Positions 59,381 to 64,000 of a stretch of 64,000 nt of DNA are shown here, one piece after another. Location of the stretch: NCBI GenBank assembly GCA_964554535.1, contig CAZKPB010000009.1:1-64000 (forward strand), in the 5' to 3' direction. How positions within the stretch are numbered: the stretch's first letter is position 1; every line of letters begins with the position of its first letter. The translations under genes were made by a program, and so were the position numbers. Below the pieces are notes generated by a model. That model was not told the DNA's origin and searched no databases. It saw only the letters and a list, made by a program, of their open reading frames with translations. This DNA is from DMER64 sp964554535 (GTDB lineage Bacteria > Bacteroidota > Bacteroidia > Bacteroidales > UBA932).

Positions 59381-60470
59381 CCTGCTGCACTTGTTCCATC
59401 ACCCGCATGAAGTTGCCTCCCAGAATTCCTTCAATCTCACGGCGGGAATAGCCTCTGGCGCATAATTCTTCCGTAAGAACCGGCATACAGGAAATATCCT
59501 CCATTCCTTCCGGTCCCACCTCTATGCCGTCAAAGTCCGATCCAATCCCCACGTGCTCCGGTCCCACCAGTTCCACCACGTGGTCAATGTGATCCACAAT
59601 ACGTTTGTAGGAAGGTCTGGGAACTTTCATAATCTCACGGATGGCCTCCTGCATTCGGTCGTCAAACGCATCGGGGTCTTTCTTGTACAGTTCTTCCACG
59701 GCTTCGTACGAATCCAGTTGCGTCTTCACGCGCCCCCCGTATTCCTTGTCCAGGAAACTGGGATAGAAGTTTATCTGAATCACCCCCCCGCGCGCAGCCA
59801 TAGCCTTGATCATCTCATCGCTCATATTGCGCGGCACGTCACACAACGCGCGGCAACAGGAGTGTGTGGAAACCACAGGCACGGCCGAGGCCTCCAGCAC
59901 ATCGTAGAACGACCGGTCGGAAATATGCGCCACGTCCACCAGCATCCCCAGGCGGTTCATCTGAGCCACCACCTCGCGGCCAAACGGGCTGAGCCCGTTC
60001 CACCGCGGTGCGGTTGCGGTGCAACTATCGCAAATTTCATTATTGCCGCCGTGGGTCAGGGTCACATAGCGCACGCCCATCCGGTAGAACAACCGTAACA
60101 GCGACAAGTCTTTATGGAAGGGTCCTCCGTTTTCCATTCCCAGAAATACGGCCAGCCTGCCCTGCAGCTTGAGCGCACGCGCCTCGGCCGGCGTGGTGGC
60201 CAGGGCCACCGCCTCTGCATTGACTTCAAGAAAATCCTGCACCCGGGAGAGCAATTCCAGCGCCCGATAGGTGCACTCGTTGGGGTCCCATTTGTTGGAC
60301 ACATAAATAGCAAAGAAAGAGGCGTCAACGCCTCCTTCTTTCATTCTAACCAAATCCACGTGGCCTTTGTCGTTCCGCCGGGACAAATCCCTGCCCAGCA
60401 AGAGCTTCAAGGGAGTATCACAATGAGAGTCCAGCACAAATGCTTCCTGATGAATTTGTTTAGGTATCAT
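59373..60470 (-). CDS. Membrane-type dipeptidase (peptidase M19)
   Basis: 365 residues of the renal dipeptidase family: metal ligands H16 and D18 in DSHCDTPLK, a bridging Glu in GMENGG, the HGGNN and VSTHSCCRAL His motifs, and the GIGSDFDGI sequence with a C-terminal NFMRV. It hydrolyses dipeptides, often of D-configured wall origin, using two zinc ions. No signal peptide is visible, so cytosolic. Last gene of the sigma-factor/GIN operon by position (18-bp gap), though a functional link is unproven. Confidence 0.94.
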   Translation of the reverse strand: MIPKQIHQEAFVLDSHCDTPLKLLLGRDLSRRNDKGHVDLVRMKEGGVDASFFAIYVSNKWDPNECTYRALELLSRVQDFLEVNAEAVALATTPAEARALKLQGRLAVFLGMENGGPFHKDLSLLRLFYRMGVRYVTLTHGGNNEICDSCTATAPRWNGLSPFGREVVAQMNRLGMLVDVAHISDRSFYDVLEASAVPVVSTHSCCRALCDVPRNMSDEMIKAMAARGGVIQINFYPSFLDKEYGGRVKTQLDSYEAVEELYKKDPDAFDDRMQEAIREIMKVPRPSYKRIVDHIDHVVELVGPEHVGIGSDFDGIEVGPEGMEDISCMPVLTEELCARGYSRREIEGILGGNFMRVMEQVQQAK

Positions 60471-60488
60471 AAAATGATCTGTTTAATA

Positions 60489-61319
60489 TCAATAAGATGA
60501 AATATTTGCAGCGCCACTTACATCCAGGTTCTTAATCACGCAACCCCCGGTGTAACGCAACTTGGCGGCTCCGGACACCTCGGGTTGCAGGCTGCTTTTC
60601 ACCCGCACGTCAGCCTTGCCGGCTCCGCTGATATCGGCACGCATAGTTCCCACTTCAAAGTTTTCTCCATTGAACTTGCCGGCCCCGCTTACTTCCAAGT
60701 CACAGCGGATGGCTTTCCCAATCAGAGTCAATGCACAACTGCCGCTCACTTCCACATCGGCAAAGGTAACTTCTTTTCCCATAAAGTCAAAGGTAGCCTT
60801 GGACGAGCCGCTGATATCGGCGGAAAAATCTTCGGTTTCCAAGTCGGCAAATACATTGGACACTCCGGAAAGGTCAATGCTCACCTCCGTGCAAGTCAGC
60901 GTGGCAAACTCGGCATTACTTACTCCGGACATATCCAGTTCAAAAGAAGAGGAAAGAAAATTATCTGTGGTACGCAATGAGGTCACACCACTCATTTCCA
61001 GACCGTTAATCATAGGCATAGTGACCTGGGCCCTTACAGTGAGGTCTTTGTACTTGCGTTGGAGCCCCTTGGGAATGCCTCCGTCCACAAAGTCCAGTTC
61101 CAGCACATTGTTGTTTACCTTGATGTCCAGATAGGGAATCAGTTCTTGTTCCACTTCTACCTTAACGGCACAAGTGTTGCCTTTTGACAAAGTGACCTTG
61201 AAAATGCCGGACACATCTATCCGGGTAAAGGAAGACACCTTGTAATCCTTTTTTACGGTTTCTGCAAAACCCATCCCGCAGAGGAGGGTCATTAGTACCA
61301 GGAGCGTCAATTTTTTCAT
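60489..61319 (-). CDS. GIN-domain (DUF2807) exported protein
   Basis: 276 residues from ATG 61319-61317, which gives a normal signal peptide (LTLLVLMTLLCGMGFAE); the longer frame crosses into the preceding gene. The rest is a right-handed beta-helix of repeated short strands with the motifs VSGIFKVTLSKGN, MSGVTSLRTTDN, LSGVSNVFAD, ISGSSKATFD, VSGAGKFNGE, typical of head-GIN proteins. Such proteins usually accompany ECF sigma factors in Bacteroidota; their ligand is unknown. It is a paralogue of the gene 13 bp upstream. Confidence 0.9.
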   Translation of the reverse strand: MKKLTLLVLMTLLCGMGFAETVKKDYKVSSFTRIDVSGIFKVTLSKGNTCAVKVEVEQELIPYLDIKVNNNVLELDFVDGGIPKGLQRKYKDLTVRAQVTMPMINGLEMSGVTSLRTTDNFLSSSFELDMSGVSNAEFATLTCTEVSIDLSGVSNVFADLETEDFSADISGSSKATFDFMGKEVTFADVEVSGSCALTLIGKAIRCDLEVSGAGKFNGENFEVGTMRADISGAGKADVRVKSSLQPEVSGAAKLRYTGGCVIKNLDVSGAANISSY

Positions 61320-61332
61320 AGTACAACAGTTT

Positions 61333-62157
61333 TTAATTATTAGATAATTTGGATGCACCCGACACGTGAGTAGAGGTAAAAGAAGGATTGCCGTGGATGG
61401 TGATATTGGAGGCACCACCGGCGTCAACGCCCATCTTGTCCGTTACCGTAACCTCGGCACGGGAAGCACCGCCACATTTTAGTTGCATGGTTTCTACCGC
61501 AAAGTCTTTGGCTTCCAACCGGCTGGCTCCACCCAACTTCACATCGGCTCTGGTGGCGCTGCCTTCCATTGTAATATTTGAAGCCCCGCTCACTTCCAGT
61601 TCCATTGCTTCCACTTCCTGATTGTATTCCAGGCGGGATGCCCCGGATACTTCCAGTTGGGCCGTGTTGGCCAGTCCGTCCAGTTGCAGCCGTGAGGCGC
61701 CGCTCACTTCAATGTCGGCCGTATGGGTCATCACCATAAGTTTGGCACGGGAGGCCCCGCTCAAAGAAATCTCAAAGTTCTTGGGAGAAAAAGGACTTGT
61801 GGCATTCAGCTGAGCGGAAGAGCCCAATTCAACAGCCACCAGGTCCGGCATGGTAACTTTCGCATATACCGTATAGCGGTCACTGAAGCCGCTCTGGAAG
61901 TTTTTCCAGAATTCTTGACGTATGCTCAATTCCAACGTGTTACCGGACACATTTACCACCAGTTCGTCAATAATTTCTTTGTCGGCTTGCACTTGCAGGG
62001 AGCAACTGTTGCCCTTGACCACTTCTATTTTATAGGAGTAGCTGGCATCAATGGCATTGAAGGGTGCCAGTTCATAAGTGCGCGTTTCTTTGGACTGCGC
62101 ACAGGCCGTCAAAGCCATCCACAGGCAGACGGAAAATGTCAATAATTTCTTTACCAT
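61333..62157 (-). CDS. GIN-domain (DUF2807) lipoprotein
   Basis: 274 residues with a lipobox (MALTAC, Cys19). Same beta-helix repeats as its neighbour (LSGASRAKLMV, VSGASRLQLDG, VSGASRLEYNQ, VSGASNITMEG, GGASRAEVTV), but lipid-anchored where the next gene product is soluble; the two may form a pair at the envelope. Separated from the anti-sigma-like gene by 32 bp. Confidence 0.9.
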   Translation of the reverse strand: MVKKLLTFSVCLWMALTACAQSKETRTYELAPFNAIDASYSYKIEVVKGNSCSLQVQADKEIIDELVVNVSGNTLELSIRQEFWKNFQSGFSDRYTVYAKVTMPDLVAVELGSSAQLNATSPFSPKNFEISLSGASRAKLMVMTHTADIEVSGASRLQLDGLANTAQLEVSGASRLEYNQEVEAMELEVSGASNITMEGSATRADVKLGGASRLEAKDFAVETMQLKCGGASRAEVTVTDKMGVDAGGASNITIHGNPSFTSTHVSGASKLSNN

Positions 62158-62189
62158 AATATTCTATTTATCTAATTAATAATTATTTA

Positions 62190-62660
62190 TTATCTGGATT
62201 CGTCGGCAAGGGCGGCCACGGCCTTTACCCCTTCAAAAAGTTGTGCGTAATACGCAGTCAGCAAATCTTCCTGCTGGGCCGGAGTCAGTTCTTCCGGGAG
62301 CGTCCGCTCAAAATCGTCCTCATGGGGCACCAGCGAGGCCAGCGTCTGCAACACTTCCTGACGGCGGGGTTCACTCAGCCCCTGCGCAGACCGGGTAATC
62401 TGGCCCGAGAGCCGCTGCATCTCCACAATGTAACAGGTATGAGTCTGGTTGACGCAAGGACTCACCTGGGCCGGTTGTCTCAAAAAATACGCCCCGACTC
62501 CTATCAGTACGGCCACGGAAGCCGCAATGGAGGTATAAGTCATCCATGTGCGCCACGGCGGGTTGAGCCTTCCGAACAGTTGTTCTTCAGCTGCGGAAGA
62601 AGGCCCCTCGCTGTCAAACAAGGCGCGGTTGTTATCAATAAAATCTTTTAACGGGTCCAT
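62190..62660 (-). CDS. Anti-sigma-like membrane protein
   Basis: 156 residues: an acidic N-terminal about 45 (DNNRALFDSEGPSSAAEEQLFGRLN), one membrane helix (TSIAASVAVLIGVGAYFL, about 42-60) and a C-terminal periplasmic part rich in Glu/Gln. The size, single helix and place directly after an ECF sigma gene (13-bp overlap) fit an anti-sigma factor, though no named anti-sigma domain is recognisable. It would hold the sigma factor at the membrane until an outside signal arrives. Confidence 0.65.
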   Translation of the reverse strand: MDPLKDFIDNNRALFDSEGPSSAAEEQLFGRLNPPWRTWMTYTSIAASVAVLIGVGAYFLRQPAQVSPCVNQTHTCYIVEMQRLSGQITRSAQGLSEPRRQEVLQTLASLVPHEDDFERTLPEELTPAQQEDLLTAYYAQLFEGVKAVAALADESR

Positions 62661-63172
62661 AATTCCTGGGGGATTAATTCTTGTAATTTCTGACGGCCTC
62701 TGGTATATTGGCTGCGCACCGTAGAGGGCTGCAAGCGGGTTATCTGCGCAATTTCCTCAAAATCATATCCGTCAAAAAGGTATAAACTCAATATGGTGCG
62801 GTAACCGGCCGGTAAGCCGAACAAAGCCTGCTTCACTTGTTCCACCTTTTGGTGTAAGGCCATGTCAGTGGCACTCTCGGCAGCGGAAGTCGGTTCCTCA
62901 AGGACCCTCACCCGGGGGGTATCAATGGAAGTTCCCTGACTGCTCATCCTGAAGTCCAGCGAATTAAGCCGGTCCAGGGCTCCATTGACGGCCACTTTCT
63001 TTAACCAGCCGTAACAGGCGGCTTCGTTCACAAACACGGGGGCCCTCTTCCCGAATAATTTTACAAAGGCATCCTGCATACATTCCTCCGCCTCTTCCCT
63101 GTTATGCAATATGCGATAACAGGTATTGAATATCGCTCCATTGAATTGTCTGTAGATAGCCTTCTGGTCCAT
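62648..63172 (-). CDS. ECF RNA polymerase sigma factor
   Basis: 174 residues. Sigma region 2 (FNTCYRILHNREEAEECMQDAFVKLF, residues about 14-40) and region 4 (LFGLPAGYRTILSLYLFDGYDFEEIAQITRLQPSTVRSQYTRGRQKL, about 117-165) flank a short linker; no region 1 or 3. It starts 3 bp after the DUF3810 gene ends and overlaps the putative anti-sigma gene by 13 bp. Target promoters are unknown; the GIN genes downstream are candidates. Confidence 0.94.
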   Translation of the reverse strand: MDQKAIYRQFNGAIFNTCYRILHNREEAEECMQDAFVKLFGKRAPVFVNEAACYGWLKKVAVNGALDRLNSLDFRMSSQGTSIDTPRVRVLEEPTSAAESATDMALHQKVEQVKQALFGLPAGYRTILSLYLFDGYDFEEIAQITRLQPSTVRSQYTRGRQKLQELIPQELWTR

Positions 63173-63175
63173 TTC

Positions 63176-64000
63176 TTATTCCGATTCACTTATATAAACG
63201 GAACCGCCCGATTTTTGCTGCATTTGTTGCAGCAACTCTTTGTGATAAGCCAACAGCAAGTCCACCACCTCACCGTAGCTCTGCACTCCCTGAGACTGTC
63301 CGTTTGCTTTCAAATAAGTGTCATTCACCTTATTGGATGCCTGGGCAACCGGTCCGCTGAACGCTTGCCAATAGATGGTGTTTTCCTGAAAATCTTGCAA
63401 CACATTCTTGTCCAACGCATCCACCATCACTTGGTGAAATTCCGGGTCGGTGCGGTAGAGGGCATTCAATACGTAATTGAGAGAATGCATAAGGGCACTG
63501 TAGTGCAGTTCTTCGTTATCGGTTGCCATCCCTACGCGGAAGGCCAGATAGTTGGCATCACCCTCGCGCATATAGCCCCGCGCGTGTGCCTGCTCGTGCG
63601 CCATCAGCGCCGGAATCCAGAACTGGGGCACGTCTTTGTTCAGGGTGGATTCAACCATCCAGGGAAAATAGAAGCCCATAATATAAGTGTAGGACATGAT
63701 TTTGGAAAAGGTAAACGGTTTGATTGATTTAAAATTTCCACCCACATGCAATCCGCTATGACGCTCCAGAAATTCGTACGCGCGGAAAACCTCCTCTTTC
63801 ATACGATCAAACGTGTACACGGGGTTCAACCGTCCGTCGGGGGTCCGCATAACCTGCAGACAGGCCGCATTGGTCTGTCCCACCATATAATCGGCCAGTG
63901 CCCTCAGGTCAGTGGCACTGTATTGCGCCTGCAGCGGATAACCCAACGTCTGCGCCACGGGGGGGCGCTTGTAGTTCAGTCCGCAAAACAGGATAAACCA
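63176..64000 (-). CDS. DUF3810 family membrane protein (partial, 5' end outside window)
   Basis: At least 274 codons; the frame remains open to the end of the window. Residues before the GTG at 63958 read WFILFCGLNYKRPPVAQ, the usual end of the last membrane helix in DUF3810, so the true start lies beyond 64000. The visible soluble part has the HEQAHARGYMREGDANYLAF segment, an HExxH zinc-protease-like motif (His-Glu-Gln-Ala-His), placing it among putative membrane metalloproteases. Its stop is 3 bp before the ECF sigma gene, so the two are co-transcribed. Confidence 0.85.
   Translation of the reverse strand, partial: WFILFCGLNYKRPPVAQTLGYPLQAQYSATDLRALADYMVGQTNAACLQVMRTPDGRLNPVYTFDRMKEEVFRAYEFLERHSGLHVGGNFKSIKPFTFSKIMSYTYIMGFYFPWMVESTLNKDVPQFWIPALMAHEQAHARGYMREGDANYLAFRVGMATDNEELHYSALMHSLNYVLNALYRTDPEFHQVMVDALDKNVLQDFQENTIYWQAFSGPVAQASNKVNDTYLKANGQSQGVQSYGEVVDLLLAYHKELLQQMQQKSGGSVYISESE

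Noticed and set aside
1..64000. tRNA or rRNA genes
   Set aside because: I scanned for T-loop GGTTCGA-type sequences with matching acceptor stems and for rRNA-like stretches and found none; a covariance-model search was not possible.

Overview
The window comes from a member of the Bacteroidota, most likely an anaerobic gut-type Bacteroidales. The evidence is promoters of the TTTG-N19-TAnnTTTG type (for example 7958-7988 and 6326-6356), a TonB-dependent receptor with a carboxypeptidase-like N-terminal domain next to a DUF4249 lipoprotein, paired GIN-domain (DUF2807) proteins behind an ECF sigma factor, DUF3810, DUF6599 and NamZ/AmpG genes, and a full lysine-to-butyrate fermentation cluster of the kind found in Porphyromonas, Odoribacter and relatives. 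Genus cannot be decided from the sequence. I saw no rRNA, tRNA, CRISPR array, transposase or prophage.

Layout. 1-335: tandem 52-bp intergenic repeats. 335-7899 (minus): an EFR1-type flavodoxin/ferredoxin gene broken by an in-frame TGA, a condensation-fold acyltransferase, a MerR regulator, a P-type ATPase, a MarR regulator whose 20-bp palindromic operator fills its promoter spacer, and a K+/H+ antiporter. 8060-8176: an unannotated 38-residue membrane peptide with its own promoter. 8178-14724 (minus): a complete his operon, order hisG-D-(C-B fusion)-H-A-F-IE, preceded by a histidine-rich leader peptide and an intrinsic attenuator; no histidinol-phosphate phosphatase is present. 14831-17638: a lipoprotein M16 protease. 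17703-17986: a GC-rich element with perfect 32-bp terminal inverted repeats. 17993-23896 (minus): a peptidoglycan-recycling operon (GT2, SpoIID-like, AmpG, NamZ, YdeI-like). 23980-30328 (plus): a secreted protein, TonB receptor, DUF4249 lipoprotein and MG2-like protein, an uncharacterised outer-membrane transport unit. 30315-35754 (minus): an RND efflux pump. 35846-38332 (plus): QueH, a Tat-exported DUF362 protein and a DUF6599 protein. 38551-40197: a long-chain acyl-CoA synthetase with a palindromic operator.

40344-54627 (minus) is the metabolic centrepiece: atoD-kal-kce-kdd-kamA-kamB-kamC-kamD-kamE-atoA-crt-hbd-bcd-etfB-etfA. It converts L-lysine through beta-lysine, 3,5-diaminohexanoate and 5-amino-3-oxohexanoate to acetoacetate plus 3-aminobutyryl-CoA, then crotonyl-CoA, butyryl-CoA and butyrate. 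Only thiolase is missing from the window. The 350 bp before it carry a dense set of palindromes. One of them has the same TTGTAAA-N7-TTTACAA architecture as a site overlapping the start of a CI-like HTH repressor gene at 56751, which makes that protein a candidate regulator of the fermentation operon.

54974-64000: queA, the CI-like regulator, pyrD, a serine hydrolase lipoprotein, then a minus-strand operon of DUF3810 protein (running off the window), ECF sigma factor, an anti-sigma-like membrane protein, two GIN-domain proteins and a membrane dipeptidase.
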